From the NCBI GenBank assembly GCA_903994455.1, contig CAJEXI010000004.1, positions 1-64,000 of the forward strand: a DNA stretch of 64,000 nt, given 5' to 3'. Of the stretch, positions 28,704 to 39,181 are shown one piece after another. Positions within the stretch are counted from its first letter, which is position 1, and each line of letters starts with the position of its first letter. The DNA is from an uncultured Chlorobiaceae bacterium (GTDB lineage: Bacteria > Bacteroidota > Chlorobiia > Chlorobiales > Chlorobiaceae). The position numbers and the translations under genes are program-made. Under the pieces are notes generated by a model. It saw only the letters and a program-made list of their open reading frames with translations, ran no database searches and was not told where the DNA came from.

Positions 28704-30486
28704 AAGGGGGACAAAGAGCGCCGTTGCAACATGCTGCGTTGCATGTTTTTTGCTGATTGCAGTACTCTCTTCCTGTGGTCGCCACAACGGAGGCACCGGA
28801 CAGGCTGGCAGTGGAGGGAAAGCCATGGATTCAACCCTGGTTATTGCCATGCTTGGTGATGCTGATTATCTTAATCCTGTGCTTGGAAGTACCGTTACAT
28901 CCGGCAATATTATTGGTCTTGTCTATCCATCACTTCTGCAGAGTGAGTTTGACACCACAAGCGGGTTGCTCAATTACATGGCCCTCGAAAAAAAACTGAG
29001 GGACGTTACCCCAGGTCAGGCCAAAAAAACACCAAAAGGTGCCCTTGCAAAGCGCTGGACGATGTCAGAGGATCATAAATCCATCACCTATATTCTTCGC
29101 AGTGATGCTTTCTGGAATGATGGGCAGCCAGTGGTTTCGGGAGATTTTAAATTTTCCTACAAGCTTTACGGCAATCCGGTTATCGCCAGCGCCCGACAGC
29201 AGTACCTTGCAGAGCTGGTTGGTGCCGACAAGGGCCAGGTTGATTTCGACAAGGCTATTGAGACCCCTGATGATACAACCCTGGTCTTCAGGTTTTACAA
29301 GCCGGTTCCTGAACATCTTGCCCTGTTTCATACCTCGCTGACTCCGCTTCCTGCTCACCAGTGGAAAAATGTCAAGCCTGATGAGTTTCGTCACTCACCC
29401 ATCAATCTCACGCCGCTCGGGGCGGGCCCTTATCACCTGAAAAACTGGAAGCAGCAGCAGGAAATCGTTTTGGCCTCAAGCCGGAAATCAAATCTACCGA
29501 AGCCAGGAACTATTCCACAGATTATTTTCAGGGTTGTGCCTGATTACACGGTGCGCCTGGCACAGCTTCAAACCGGTGCGGTGGATGTGGTTGAAAATAT
29601 CAAGCCGGAAGATTTTACCGCTCTTATGCGGGCCAACAAGCAGATTGATGTCAAAACAGTCGGGTTGAGAGTCTACGATTATGTTGGCTGGTCAAATATC
29701 GACCAGAAAGAGTATCGCCGAAGCGGTCGAGTAAGGCCACACCCTCTTTTTGGCTCAGCCCGGGTTCGTCTTGCCCTTACCCAGGCGATAGATCGTGAAG
29801 CTATTATTGATGGTTACCTGAAAGAGTATGGCGTGATCTGCAATACCGATGTTTCACCCTCCCTGAAATGGGCCTATAATGACCGGATTACTCCTCATGC
29901 CTTTGACCCTGCGAAGGCGACAGCCCTGCTCAAGGCGGAAGGTTGGCTGCCGGGGCCGGATGGAATTTTGCAGAAACAGGGGAAAAAGTTCAGTTTTGTG
30001 CTCTATACCAATTCGGGCAATGCCAGAAGAAACTATGCGAGTGTGATTATCCAACAGAATCTGCGCTCTGTTGGCATCGAATGCAAGCTTGAGGTCGAGG
30101 AGTCCAATGTCTTTTTTGAGAACCTGCAGCAGAGAAAACTTGATGCGTGGATGGCAGGCTGGTCGATTGGGCTGGAGATCGATCCGCTTGATGTTTGGGG
30201 TTCAGACCTCAAGAGGAGTCGCTTTAATTTTACGGGGTATCAGAATCCACGACTCGATCAGCTCTGTGACTTGGCCAAGCAGAAAATGGACCCCACTGGA
30301 GCAAGACCCTACTGGCTTGAATATCAGGAGATTCTCCATCGCGATCAGCCGATCACCTTTCTCTATTGGATGAAGGAGACTCAGGGATTCAGTAAAAGGA
30401 TTGAGGGGGAGGAACTCAATATCTCCGGTACTTTTTACAATATTGACGACTGGAGGCTGCGCCCTTCGGCAAATGTTGCACCTTAG
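28696..30486 (+). CDS. oppA: Peptide ABC transporter substrate-binding lipoprotein
   Basis: 596 aa from ATG 28696 (AGAGG lies 9 bp upstream; the ATG at 28687 abuts it). Lipoprotein signal (ACFLLIAVLSSCG) with lipobox Cys, then a family-5 solute-binding domain (DYLNPVLGSTVTSGN, FWNDGQPVVSGDFKFSYKL, ALTQAIDREAIIDGYL, WMAGWSIGLEIDPLD). It captures peptides in the periplasm for the permease encoded 6 bp downstream. Confidence 0.92.
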   Translation: MIKRGTKSAVATCCVACFLLIAVLSSCGRHNGGTGQAGSGGKAMDSTLVIAMLGDADYLNPVLGSTVTSGNIIGLVYPSLLQSEFDTTSGLLNYMALEKKLRDVTPGQAKKTPKGALAKRWTMSEDHKSITYILRSDAFWNDGQPVVSGDFKFSYKLYGNPVIASARQQYLAELVGADKGQVDFDKAIETPDDTTLVFRFYKPVPEHLALFHTSLTPLPAHQWKNVKPDEFRHSPINLTPLGAGPYHLKNWKQQQEIVLASSRKSNLPKPGTIPQIIFRVVPDYTVRLAQLQTGAVDVVENIKPEDFTALMRANKQIDVKTVGLRVYDYVGWSNIDQKEYRRSGRVRPHPLFGSARVRLALTQAIDREAIIDGYLKEYGVICNTDVSPSLKWAYNDRITPHAFDPAKATALLKAEGWLPGPDGILQKQGKKFSFVLYTNSGNARRNYASVIIQQNLRSVGIECKLEVEESNVFFENLQQRKLDAWMAGWSIGLEIDPLDVWGSDLKRSRFNFTGYQNPRLDQLCDLAKQKMDPTGARPYWLEYQEILHRDQPITFLYWMKETQGFSKRIEGEELNISGTFYNIDDWRLRPSANVAP

Positions 30487-30492
30487 AGGTTT

Positions 30493-31458
30493 ATGCTGAG
30501 CTATATTTTCAAGAGGTTTTTGATTGCCATTCCGCTGGTTTTTGGAGTGCTGACCCTGACGTTTTTCATTATCAGGCTTGCTCCGGGCGATCCTGCTGCG
30601 TTTTTTATTCAGCCCGGGATCAGTCCCAACGTAGCAGAGCAGATCAGGGCGCAGTATGGCCTGAACGATCCGGTGCCGGTTCAGTATGTAAAATGGCTTG
30701 CCAAGGTGCTGCAAGGTGATTTTGGTCGAAGTTTCAGCCGTGCCCAGCAGCCGGTTTTTGACGTTATTGCCAGCGCTCTGCCCATAACCATGACCATCGC
30801 CTTGTTGACCCTTGTTGCCAATTTTGCCTTTGGTATTCTTATTGGAGTAATCTCGGCGATTCGTCAGAACACCTTTCTCGACAGATTTCTGACGGTCACC
30901 GCCCTCTTTTTTTATTCAATGCCGGAGTTCTGGTTTGCCTTGATGATGATTATTCTTTTTGCCCTGAAGTTGCCTCTTTTTCCAGCCTCGGGCCTGAACG
31001 AAATTGGCGCGGAGGGTTTCGGTCCGGTTGAGTTTATCCTTGACCGCTTCTGGCATCTTGTGTTGCCGGTGACGGTGCTCAGCATCAACGGGGCTGCAGG
31101 TATTGCCCGCTATGTCAGGGGAAGCATGCTTGAGGTTATCCGGCAGGACTATATCCGTACCGCCAGAGCCAAAGGCTTACCGGAAAACATTGTTATTTTC
31201 AGGCATGCGCTTCGAAATGCCCTTTTGCCCGTCATTACCCTCATGGGAAGTTCGTTGCCCTTTATTTTTAGCGGCGCTTTGTTTATTGAGGTTATCTTTG
31301 CCTTTCCCGGAATGGGAAGGGTAACGGTCGAGGCTATTTTTGCAAGGGATTATCCACTGATTATTGCCAATACCTTTATTTCGGGCTCTCTGATTGTGCT
31401 TGGCAATCTTTTTGCTGACGTTCTCTATGCCGTGGCTGATCCGCGAATAAAGCTCTGA
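30493..31458 (+). CDS. oppB: Peptide ABC transporter permease
   Basis: 321 aa with six predicted membrane helices. N-terminal MLSYIFKRFLIAIPLVFGVL and LGRSFSRAQQ-type region; cytoplasmic EAA loop IRTARAKGLPENIVIFRHAL. DppB/OppB family. No second permease (OppC) follows; the next gene is ruvB, so partner genes lie elsewhere. Confidence 0.93.
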   Translation: MLSYIFKRFLIAIPLVFGVLTLTFFIIRLAPGDPAAFFIQPGISPNVAEQIRAQYGLNDPVPVQYVKWLAKVLQGDFGRSFSRAQQPVFDVIASALPITMTIALLTLVANFAFGILIGVISAIRQNTFLDRFLTVTALFFYSMPEFWFALMMIILFALKLPLFPASGLNEIGAEGFGPVEFILDRFWHLVLPVTVLSINGAAGIARYVRGSMLEVIRQDYIRTARAKGLPENIVIFRHALRNALLPVITLMGSSLPFIFSGALFIEVIFAFPGMGRVTVEAIFARDYPLIIANTFISGSLIVLGNLFADVLYAVADPRIKL

Positions 31459-31484
31459 ATCGTTTAACCTGTAATGTTTTTTGT

Positions 31485-32522
31485 TTGAGAATAGAATTGC
31501 TGAATACTCCCCCCGATGCGGTCGAGTCGAGGATTGAAGAGCAGATACGGCCGCTTCGTATGCATGATTTTGCTGGTCAGCAGCGGTTGACCGATAACCT
31601 CAAAGTGTTCATTTCAGCGGCGAAAATGCGAGGCGATGCGCTCGACCATGTCTTGTTGTCCGGCCCGCCAGGTCTCGGTAAAACGACACTTGCCTATATT
31701 ATCGCGTCAGAAATGGGGAGCAGTATCAAGTCAACTTCAGGCCCTCTGCTCGACAAGGCGGGCAATCTTGCAGGACTTTTGACCGGGTTGCAAAAAGGAG
31801 ATGTGCTCTTTATTGACGAAATTCACCGTATGCCCCCGACGGTGGAGGAGTATCTCTATTCAGCCATGGAGGATTTTCGCATCGATATCATGCTCGACAG
31901 CGGCCCATCGGCAAGGGCAGTCCAGTTGCGTATTGAGCCCTTTACCCTTGTTGGAGCCACGACTCGATCCGGACTTTTGACCTCACCTCTCAGGGCAAGG
32001 TTCGGTATCAACAGCCGATTTGACTATTATGCTCCTGAACTTCTTGAAGGGATTATTATCAGGGCATCAGGCATTCTCGGTATCGGCATCGCTAGTGACG
32101 CTGCGTCGGAAATTGCAGGACGTTCAAGGGGAACGCCCCGTATTGCCAACAGGCTGCTCAGGCGAGCCAGAGATTTTGCACAGGTTGATGGCGCATCGCT
32201 GATAAGCAGGGATATTGCCATAAAAACCCTTGACTGTCTTGAAATTGATGAGGAGGGGCTTGATGATATGGATAAAAAAATCATGGAGACCATCGTGAAC
32301 AAATTTGACGGTGGGCCTGTCGGGATTGCCTCGCTTGCCGTCTCGGTGGGGGAAGAGCGGGATACCATTGAGGAAGTTTATGAGCCTTACCTTATTCAGG
32401 CAGGCTATCTTACAAGAACAACAAGGGGAAGGGTCGCAACCCGCCAGGCGTTTATCCGTTTTTCAACCGCTTCCGACCACAGTCATGAACTTCCCCTGTT
32501 TGATGCGAAGCCTGATCGATAA
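31485..32522 (+). CDS. ruvB: Holliday junction branch migration ATPase RuvB
   Basis: 345 aa from TTG 31485, chosen because the family start (RIELLNTPPDAVESRIEEQI) begins there and no ATG is available. AAA core: Walker A LLSGPPGLGKTTLAYII, Walker B VLFIDEIHRM, sensor FTLVGATTRSGLL, and arginine finger region SPLRARFGI. C-terminal winged helix ending RVATRQAF. It drives branch migration with RuvA. Confidence 0.96.
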   Translation: MRIELLNTPPDAVESRIEEQIRPLRMHDFAGQQRLTDNLKVFISAAKMRGDALDHVLLSGPPGLGKTTLAYIIASEMGSSIKSTSGPLLDKAGNLAGLLTGLQKGDVLFIDEIHRMPPTVEEYLYSAMEDFRIDIMLDSGPSARAVQLRIEPFTLVGATTRSGLLTSPLRARFGINSRFDYYAPELLEGIIIRASGILGIGIASDAASEIAGRSRGTPRIANRLLRRARDFAQVDGASLISRDIAIKTLDCLEIDEEGLDDMDKKIMETIVNKFDGGPVGIASLAVSVGEERDTIEEVYEPYLIQAGYLTRTTRGRVATRQAFIRFSTASDHSHELPLFDAKPDR

Positions 32523-33990
32523 ATTACCGGTTATCGCTCTTGTTTTCCTTTCGGCCTGTTCCTCCCGGCCTCTTCTTTCTGGCAGCGCCACCGATCGCGA
32601 TTCGCTCTCCGAATCCACGAAAAGAGAGCTTGTTGCAGCGGCCCTGCAAAGCGCAAAAGGGGAGTATGATGGAGCTGTTGACCGTTATCGGAAGCTCCTG
32701 ACCGCTCAGCCCTCACAGGCAGCCCTCCATTTTGCTCTTTCTAAAGCCTACGCCAGCCTTGGCGTTCTCGATTCCGCCCGTCTGTACAGCGAAAAAAGCG
32801 TGACGCTCAATCCCGGTAACAAATATTATCTCAGATTGCTTGCCGCGCTCTCGCATCAGATGCATGATTACCGTCGGGCGGTTGAGCTTGACCGACAGCT
32901 TGTTGCTCTTGAACCGCGAAGCACAGAACCACTTACCGCCCTTGCTCTGGAATATCTTGCTGCCGATCAGCCAGAGAACGCTCTTGCCACTTTTCGCGAG
33001 ATGTTAACACTTGACCCAAAGAACGAGACAACTCTGGGCCAGGTGCTGCTGCTGGAGATAAAGCTCACCCACTATCAGGAGGCGATAGCTCTCTTGACCG
33101 AGCTGCTTGAGCGGGGCGATGGAAAAGAGAAACTTCGTGTCACTCTCGGTGAACTTTATCGGCAGACCCGGCAATATGATCTTGCCATCAAGAGCTTCAG
33201 GGAGGCGCTGCAGGCCAATCCCCGCTTGCTTCCGGCATGGCTTGCGTTGTTCGACGCTACCGTACAGTCTGGTAATCGTCATGCGTTTCGCGAAGCTCTC
33301 GACCTGTTTTACAAGACAGAGCAGGTAAATCTGGAACAAAAAATAGAACTCGCCGAATTCTTTGTAGCCCGTTCATCACGGGAGAGCTCTTTTGTCGAGC
33401 CCGCTTCAGTCATGATTGATGAAATAAAAAAACGATATTCTGGCAAAAGCCCCATGACCTTCAGGCTGCACGTGGTGGAAGGGGAACTTCTGTTTCAGGC
33501 AGGCAAGGTCAAACCGGCATTACAACTGCTTGAAAAGGCTGTTCATGCGAAAAATGCAAAAAAGCAGAAAAAACTGTATATGCAAGCCTGCAGTATTCTC
33601 GCGTTATGTTATGATAAACTCGGTTATTCCGAAAAATGTATCAATCTTTATGAGAAGATTCTTGCCCGTGAACCCGGCAATACTCTTATGATGAACAACC
33701 TTGCCTATACTCTTGCCGTTCAGGGAAAAGAGCTTCTGCGCGCTAAAAAACTGGCAATGAAAGCTGTTGCCGCCGAACCTGTCAATGGAGGTTATCTCGA
33801 CACCCTTGGCTGGATATGGTTCAGGATGGGAAACTATGAAAAGGCCAGGGAAATTCTGGAAAAAGCCGTTGAACTGGATCCCTTTGAGGCTGAAATTCCG
33901 GAGCATCTCAGCATCGTCTATGAGAAACTTGGCAATATGAAGAGGGCCCTGGAGATGAAAGAGCTGTCGCAAAAACGCAAAGTCAAATAG
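32503..33990 (+). CDS. TPR-repeat lipoprotein
   Basis: 495 aa from ATG 32503, overlapping the ruvB 3' end by 20 bp; ATG 32485 is an alternative. Lipoprotein signal LPVIALVFLSACSS. The rest is about ten TPR units (GEYDGAVDRYRKLLTAQPSQ; NNLAYTLAVQ with GYLDTLGWIWFRMGNYEKAR). Likely an outer-membrane-attached scaffold facing the periplasm. Specific role unknown. Confidence 0.85.
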   Translation: MRSLIDKLPVIALVFLSACSSRPLLSGSATDRDSLSESTKRELVAAALQSAKGEYDGAVDRYRKLLTAQPSQAALHFALSKAYASLGVLDSARLYSEKSVTLNPGNKYYLRLLAALSHQMHDYRRAVELDRQLVALEPRSTEPLTALALEYLAADQPENALATFREMLTLDPKNETTLGQVLLLEIKLTHYQEAIALLTELLERGDGKEKLRVTLGELYRQTRQYDLAIKSFREALQANPRLLPAWLALFDATVQSGNRHAFREALDLFYKTEQVNLEQKIELAEFFVARSSRESSFVEPASVMIDEIKKRYSGKSPMTFRLHVVEGELLFQAGKVKPALQLLEKAVHAKNAKKQKKLYMQACSILALCYDKLGYSEKCINLYEKILAREPGNTLMMNNLAYTLAVQGKELLRAKKLAMKAVAAEPVNGGYLDTLGWIWFRMGNYEKAREILEKAVELDPFEAEIPEHLSIVYEKLGNMKRALEMKELSQKRKVK

Positions 33991-34038
33991 CGCTCTTTTG
34001 TTGTTCTTGCAGGGCGGTATGCCGAGGTGGCACAAACC

Positions 34039-34066
34039 AAAAACGACGGGAACTCCCGTCGTTTTT
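34039..34066. terminator. Strong bidirectional terminator
   Basis: Perfect 12-bp stem AAAAACGACGGG / CCCGTCGTTTTT with loop AACT, between the convergent TPR lipoprotein and nifJ genes. Confidence 0.92.
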
Positions 34067-34091
34067 AGTTGAACCACTCTTGTCAATCGGT

Positions 34092-37000
34092 TTACAACTT
34101 GACCTCGTCAAAGCTGCGGGCTGCCAGGTATTCGTAATGAGCCCAGCGTGCATCAACCTCTTTCTGGATTGTTGCGTAGTACTCTGCAGCCATGGCTGGA
34201 TGGCTCTTCTTGAGCATTCTGAAGCGGTTCTCCATATCGAGGAATTGGGCAACCGGAATCTTTGGCTTTTTCGAATCAAGAATCAGCGGATTTTTTCCTT
34301 CAAGCAAACGTTCAGGATTATAGCGGTAAAGTATCCAGTGACCGGAATCAACAGCCGCTTTCTGATTATCAAGCGCCATCGACATGTTGATGCCGTGAGC
34401 AATACAGTGACAATAAGCAATGATCAGAGAGGGCCCATTGTACGCCTCGGCTTCAAGGAATGCTTTCAGTGTCTGCTCGTCGCGGGCACCAAAGGCAACA
34501 GAGGCAACATAGGCATTTCCATAGCTCATGGAGATCATGCCGAGATCTTTTTTGGTCATGGTACGTCCGGCGGAAGCAAATTTTGCTACGGCCGCCTTGG
34601 GTGTTGCTTTCGATGCCTGTCCGCCGGTGTTTGAATACACTTCAGTGTCGAGCACCAGAAGGTTAACGTTTTTGTTGCCTGCCGTGATATGGTCAACACC
34701 ACCATAGCCGATATCATAAGCCCAGCCATCACCGCCGACACCCCAGACACTCTTTTTAACAAGCATATCGGCCACCGAAAGCAGATTTCTGGCATCAGGC
34801 GAATCCATCTGACTAAGCTTGTCCTTCAGAATCGAAACCCGTTTTCTCTGCTCAAAAATTTCCGGTTCATGGCTTTGGGAGGCATCAAGGATCTCATTGG
34901 TCAGTGTCTCCCCGATTTCTGAAGCCACCCGTTTTAAAAGCTCGCATGCATACTGGCGCTGTTTGTCGATCGAGATTCTGAAACCGAGAGCGAATTCAGC
35001 GGTATCTTCAAAAAGCGAGTTTGACCATGCAGGACCAAGACCCTTTGCATTGGTGGTATAGGGTGTTGTCGGAAGGTTGCCGCCGTAGATCGAAGAACAT
35101 CCCGTGGCATTGCCGATAACAAGACGATCACCGAACAATTGTGTCATGAGTTTAATGTACGGAGTCTCTCCGCATCCGGAGCAGGCACCTGAAAACTCAA
35201 AAAGAGGCACCTGAAGCTGCTGTTCCTTGATCAGCTTCAAATTGATGCTGTTGCGGTCGAAGTCAGGAATATTGAGATAATAATTCCAGTTGTCAACCTC
35301 GGTTTCGCGAAGAGGTGGTTGCGGGCTCATGTTGAGAGCCCTTTTTCCCGGGCGGTTTTTATCCCTTGCAGGACAAACATGAGCACAGATTTCGCATCCG
35401 GTACAATCTTCAGGGGCAATCTGAATGGTATACTTCATTCCTTCCCAACTGGCACCCTTGGCTTCAACAGATTTAAACGTGTGCGGTGCGTTGCCGATGA
35501 ACTTCGGCTCGTAAACCTTGGCACGTATTGCCGCATGTGGGCATACCAGAGTGCATTTAGCGCACTGGATACATACTTCCGGTTCCCAGACCGGAATTTC
35601 ATCGGCAAGGTTGCGCTTTTCAAATTTTGCAGTTCCAGTCGGATAGGTGCCATCCACCGGCAGTTCGCTGACAGGAATGCCGTCACCTTCGCCGGAAATG
35701 ATTTTTGCCAGAACGTTGCAGACAAAATCAGGAGCCTCCCCGACAATCGGCTGACGAAGTATTTTGGTACTGTCGGCAACGGCCTGGATGACCACCTGAT
35801 GCAGATTGGAGAGGGTATTATCGACGGCCTGGATGTTCTGGTTGACAACGTCATCGCCTTTTTTGCCGTAGGTTTTTCTGATGGAGGCCTTGATATTTTC
35901 TACAGCCTCTTCACGGGGCAGCACCCCGGAGATAGCAAAAAAGCAGGCTTGCATAATGGTGTTGATACGCTGACCCATGCCGCTCTCACTGGCAACTTTA
36001 TAGGCATCTATGGTATAGAGTTTTGCCTCTTTCTGAATCAGGTGCTCCTGAACAATTTTCGGGAGTTGGTCCCAGAGTTCATCAGGAGCATAGGGAGAGT
36101 TCAAAAGCAGGGTTCCGCCCTTCTTGAGATATTTAACCAGGTCGACCATCACAAGAAAGACCCAGTGGTGGCAGCCGATAAACTGTGCTTCAGTAATCAG
36201 ATAGGCGGAACGAATCTCCTGGAGCCCAAACCGGAGGTGCGACGTGGTAATTGAGCCCGCTTTCTTGGAATCGTAGACAAAATATCCCTGCGCAAAGTTC
36301 GGCGTATTTTCGCCAATAATTTTGATACTGTTTTTATTGGCACCGACCGTGCCGTCCGATCCAAGACCGTAAAAGAGTGCCCGGAACATTTCATCCGGTT
36401 CGATCAAGAAAGAGTGGTCATAGTCGAGACTTGACTTGGTCACATCATCGTTAATGCCGACCGTGAAATGATTTTTTGGTTTCTCGGAAGCCATGTTGTC
36501 GAACACGGATTTAACCATTGCAGGCGTAAATTCCTTGGATGAAAGACCATATCTTCCACCGACAATGGTTGGCATGGTTTTCAGCAATCCGTTCTGCACA
36601 CCCTCGAACAGGGCATTGACGGTGTCAAGATAAAGCGGCTCTCCGGCACTTCCTGGTTCTTTGACGCGGTCAAGGACAGCAACAGAGGTAACCGTTGACG
36701 GAAATGCTTTAACAAAGCGCTCAATATCGAAGGGACGGAAGAGGCGGGCATGAATGACACCGACCTTTTCACCCTGCTTGTTGAGATATTCCATGGTTTC
36801 GCGGGCGGTTTCAACCCCGGAACCCATCAGAACAATCACCCGTTCAGCGTCAGGCGCACCGTAGTATTCATAAAGGTTATAGTGGCGGCCTGTGAGTGCC
36901 CCGAACTTCTCCATCACCTGTTCAGTGATTTCAGGGCAGGCATTATAGTAACTGTTGACCGTCTCTCTCCCCTGGAAATAGACATCGGGATTCTGTGATG

Positions 37001-37652
37001 TTCCCCGAATAGCAGGGGCATCAGGGCTAAGGCGACGGTTTCGGTGAGCGATAACCAGATTGTCGTCGATCATCGTCCTGATTGTTTCATCAGCAATGAC
37101 CTCGATTTTGGAGATCTCATGAGATGTTCTGAATCCATCGAAGAAATGAAGGAAGGGAACTCTTGAAGCAAGGGTTGCTGCTGCTGAAATAAGAGCCATG
37201 TCCATGACCTCCTGAACAGAACTGGATGCCAGAAGGGCAAAACCCGTTCCGCGGACCGACATCACATCGCCATGGTCGCCAAAGATTGAGAGCGCCTGTG
37301 CAGCAAGGGAGCGAGCCGATACGTGTATGACACACGGTGAGAGTTCGCCCGCAATTTTGTACATGTTCGGTATCATGAGCAAAAGGCCCTGTGCAGCCGT
37401 AAAGGTTGTTGTCAGAGCGCCGGTCTGCAACGCACCATGAACTGCAGCGGCGGCACCTGCCTCACTCTGTAATTCATCAATTTTGGGGACTGTCCCCCAA
37501 ATGTTTGTTTTTCCCTCTGCTTCCCACGCCTCAGAATACTCACCCATCGGCGAAGCCGGGGTAATGGGATAGATACAGATTACTTCACTGGTACGATAAG
37601 AGACATGAGCCAAAGCTTCATTTCCCTCCATTGTTTTATAAGTCTGGCTCAT
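34092..37652 (-). CDS. nifJ: Pyruvate:ferredoxin (flavodoxin) oxidoreductase / pyruvate synthase
   Basis: 1186 aa single-chain enzyme from ATG 37652 (MSQTYKTMEGNEALAHVSYR); upstream ATGs give a non-conserved extension. Domain I YPITPASPMGEYSEAW; domain V with two [4Fe-4S] motifs (CIQCAKCTLVCPHAA and CTGCEICAHVCP); TPP-binding C-terminal domain with ACSGCGETPYIK and GGDGWAYDIGYGG. In green sulfur bacteria it works as pyruvate synthase, adding CO2 to acetyl-CoA with reduced ferredoxin, next to the reductive TCA cycle. Monocistronic. Confidence 0.96.
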   Translation of the reverse strand: MSQTYKTMEGNEALAHVSYRTSEVICIYPITPASPMGEYSEAWEAEGKTNIWGTVPKIDELQSEAGAAAAVHGALQTGALTTTFTAAQGLLLMIPNMYKIAGELSPCVIHVSARSLAAQALSIFGDHGDVMSVRGTGFALLASSSVQEVMDMALISAAATLASRVPFLHFFDGFRTSHEISKIEVIADETIRTMIDDNLVIAHRNRRLSPDAPAIRGTSQNPDVYFQGRETVNSYYNACPEITEQVMEKFGALTGRHYNLYEYYGAPDAERVIVLMGSGVETARETMEYLNKQGEKVGVIHARLFRPFDIERFVKAFPSTVTSVAVLDRVKEPGSAGEPLYLDTVNALFEGVQNGLLKTMPTIVGGRYGLSSKEFTPAMVKSVFDNMASEKPKNHFTVGINDDVTKSSLDYDHSFLIEPDEMFRALFYGLGSDGTVGANKNSIKIIGENTPNFAQGYFVYDSKKAGSITTSHLRFGLQEIRSAYLITEAQFIGCHHWVFLVMVDLVKYLKKGGTLLLNSPYAPDELWDQLPKIVQEHLIQKEAKLYTIDAYKVASESGMGQRINTIMQACFFAISGVLPREEAVENIKASIRKTYGKKGDDVVNQNIQAVDNTLSNLHQVVIQAVADSTKILRQPIVGEAPDFVCNVLAKIISGEGDGIPVSELPVDGTYPTGTAKFEKRNLADEIPVWEPEVCIQCAKCTLVCPHAAIRAKVYEPKFIGNAPHTFKSVEAKGASWEGMKYTIQIAPEDCTGCEICAHVCPARDKNRPGKRALNMSPQPPLRETEVDNWNYYLNIPDFDRNSINLKLIKEQQLQVPLFEFSGACSGCGETPYIKLMTQLFGDRLVIGNATGCSSIYGGNLPTTPYTTNAKGLGPAWSNSLFEDTAEFALGFRISIDKQRQYACELLKRVASEIGETLTNEILDASQSHEPEIFEQRKRVSILKDKLSQMDSPDARNLLSVADMLVKKSVWGVGGDGWAYDIGYGGVDHITAGNKNVNLLVLDTEVYSNTGGQASKATPKAAVAKFASAGRTMTKKDLGMISMSYGNAYVASVAFGARDEQTLKAFLEAEAYNGPSLIIAYCHCIAHGINMSMALDNQKAAVDSGHWILYRYNPERLLEGKNPLILDSKKPKIPVAQFLDMENRFRMLKKSHPAMAAEYYATIQKEVDARWAHYEYLAARSFDEVKL

Positions 37653-37945
37653 ACTGGCAGTCATCCGATTTTTAATGACAAAAGAAGAGTGTAAATGTGT
37701 AGCGCACTGATAGGTAAACCACGAAAGAACTGACCTAAAGGCAAGAGAGGGTTCCGTTCGCAGTAAAAAAATCAAATCAATATGTCCCCAAAGATATTAA
37801 AAAAATTGATTTTTGATAAATTTAATTAGATTCCGGCTTTTCCCATTGAGATGCTTGCTGGTTGTCGGGGACGGCCCCTGACAGTGCCTGCCAAAGTTCT
37901 CTTTGCTTGCTTGTTTGGCCCATCTCATACAGGATAAGAGGTTAT

Positions 37946-38692
37946 ATGGACGCAGAACACTCCGAAAATATCGTTTATGGCAGAAATGCCGTACTTGAAC
38001 TTCTCCAGCAGAAGCCAGAGAGCATTGAAAAAATATATTTTCAATTTAATACCTCTCATCCGAAACTCAAGGAAATCGTTATCACCGCAAGGCGCCTGAA
38101 GCTGGTCAGCGGCAAGGCTCGTCTTGAAAAGCTCTCCCTGATTGCCGGCACGACCAAGCATCAGGGTGTTTGCGCTCTCATCAGTACCGTCACTTACCAT
38201 TCACTGGAGGAGGTTCTGGCAAACCCCCGTAATACCTCTCCGCTTTTTGTTGTGCTGCAGGGGCTGGATGATCCCCACAACATCGGGGCCATTATTCGAA
38301 CTGCCGAAGCGGTTGCGGCTGATGCTGTCGTCCTTGTCGAAGGAAAAGGATCACCGGTCAACGCCGTGGTTCATAAAGCAGCAGCAGGAGCACTCTCCCA
38401 TATCAGAATCTGCAAGGTGAAAAGCCTTGTGCGTGCCCTTGAATTCCTCCACCAGTGTAACGTTCAGGTGATTGCGGCTGATATGGATGCAGAACTCAAT
38501 TACACCGATGCCGACATGAAAAAGGCGACGGCCATTGTGCTGGGTATGGAGGGAAGCGGACTTGCCCCGGAAGCGGTGAAATTCTGTGACCATGTTGTCC
38601 GCATTCCCATGGCAGGCTGTGTCGAATCACTGAATGTGAGTGTGACAGCAGGCGTTCTGCTCTATGAGGCAATGCGGCAACGCCTTGCATAA
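37946..38692 (+). CDS. rlmB: 23S rRNA (guanosine-2'-O)-methyltransferase, SpoU/TrmH family
   Basis: 248 aa; ATG 37946 follows AAGAGG. N-terminal SpoU substrate-binding domain (NIVYGRNAVLELLQQ), then a knotted SPOUT domain with LQGLDDPHNIGAIIRTAEA, AIVLGMEGSGLAPE and IPMAGCVESLNVSVTAGVLL. RlmB methylates G2251 of 23S rRNA; the paralogue TrmH cannot be excluded. Confidence 0.9.
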   Translation: MDAEHSENIVYGRNAVLELLQQKPESIEKIYFQFNTSHPKLKEIVITARRLKLVSGKARLEKLSLIAGTTKHQGVCALISTVTYHSLEEVLANPRNTSPLFVVLQGLDDPHNIGAIIRTAEAVAADAVVLVEGKGSPVNAVVHKAAAGALSHIRICKVKSLVRALEFLHQCNVQVIAADMDAELNYTDADMKKATAIVLGMEGSGLAPEAVKFCDHVVRIPMAGCVESLNVSVTAGVLLYEAMRQRLA

Positions 38693-38794
38693 GTTGCCAG
38701 TGCACTCTGATTTGAAGGGATTCCAAAAAATATTACCTTATTGATCACAAACGTTGCCAGGCAGACTTTATCAACACTTTTTCACTCTTTTGAT

Positions 38795-39178
38795 ATGACT
38801 ATTCCGGAAGATCTTCGCTATACCAAAGACCACGAATGGATGAAACTGCTTGAAGATGGCAGCACCGCGCTGGTTGGCATTACTGACTTTGCCCAGTCGG
38901 AACTTGGCGATATTGTTTTTGTCGATATGAAAGCAACCGGAACCATGTTGAAAGAACATGAGGTTTTTGGTACGGTCGAGGCGGTAAAAACTGTGGCTGA
39001 TCTGTTTGCGCCTGTTGCGGGCCAGATCCTTGAAGTGAACACCGGTCTCGATAACGCTGAAGTTGTCAATCAGGATCCCTATAACGCGGGCTGGTTGGTG
39101 AAAATGAAAGTTTCCGATCCTGCAGCCGTCAATTTGCTGCTCGACTCTGCGGCCTACCGTCAGTTGACCGGGGAGTGA
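38795..39178 (+). CDS. gcvH: Glycine cleavage system H protein
   Basis: 127 aa from ATG 38795 (MTIPEDLRYTKDHEWMK). The lipoyl-lysine lies in FGTVEAVKTVADL; LGDIVFVDMK and NQDPYNAGWLVKMK are typical. It carries the aminomethyl group between P, T and L proteins. gcvPA follows after 3 bp. Confidence 0.96.
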   Translation: MTIPEDLRYTKDHEWMKLLEDGSTALVGITDFAQSELGDIVFVDMKATGTMLKEHEVFGTVEAVKTVADLFAPVAGQILEVNTGLDNAEVVNQDPYNAGWLVKMKVSDPAAVNLLLDSAAYRQLTGE

Positions 39179-39181
39179 CGC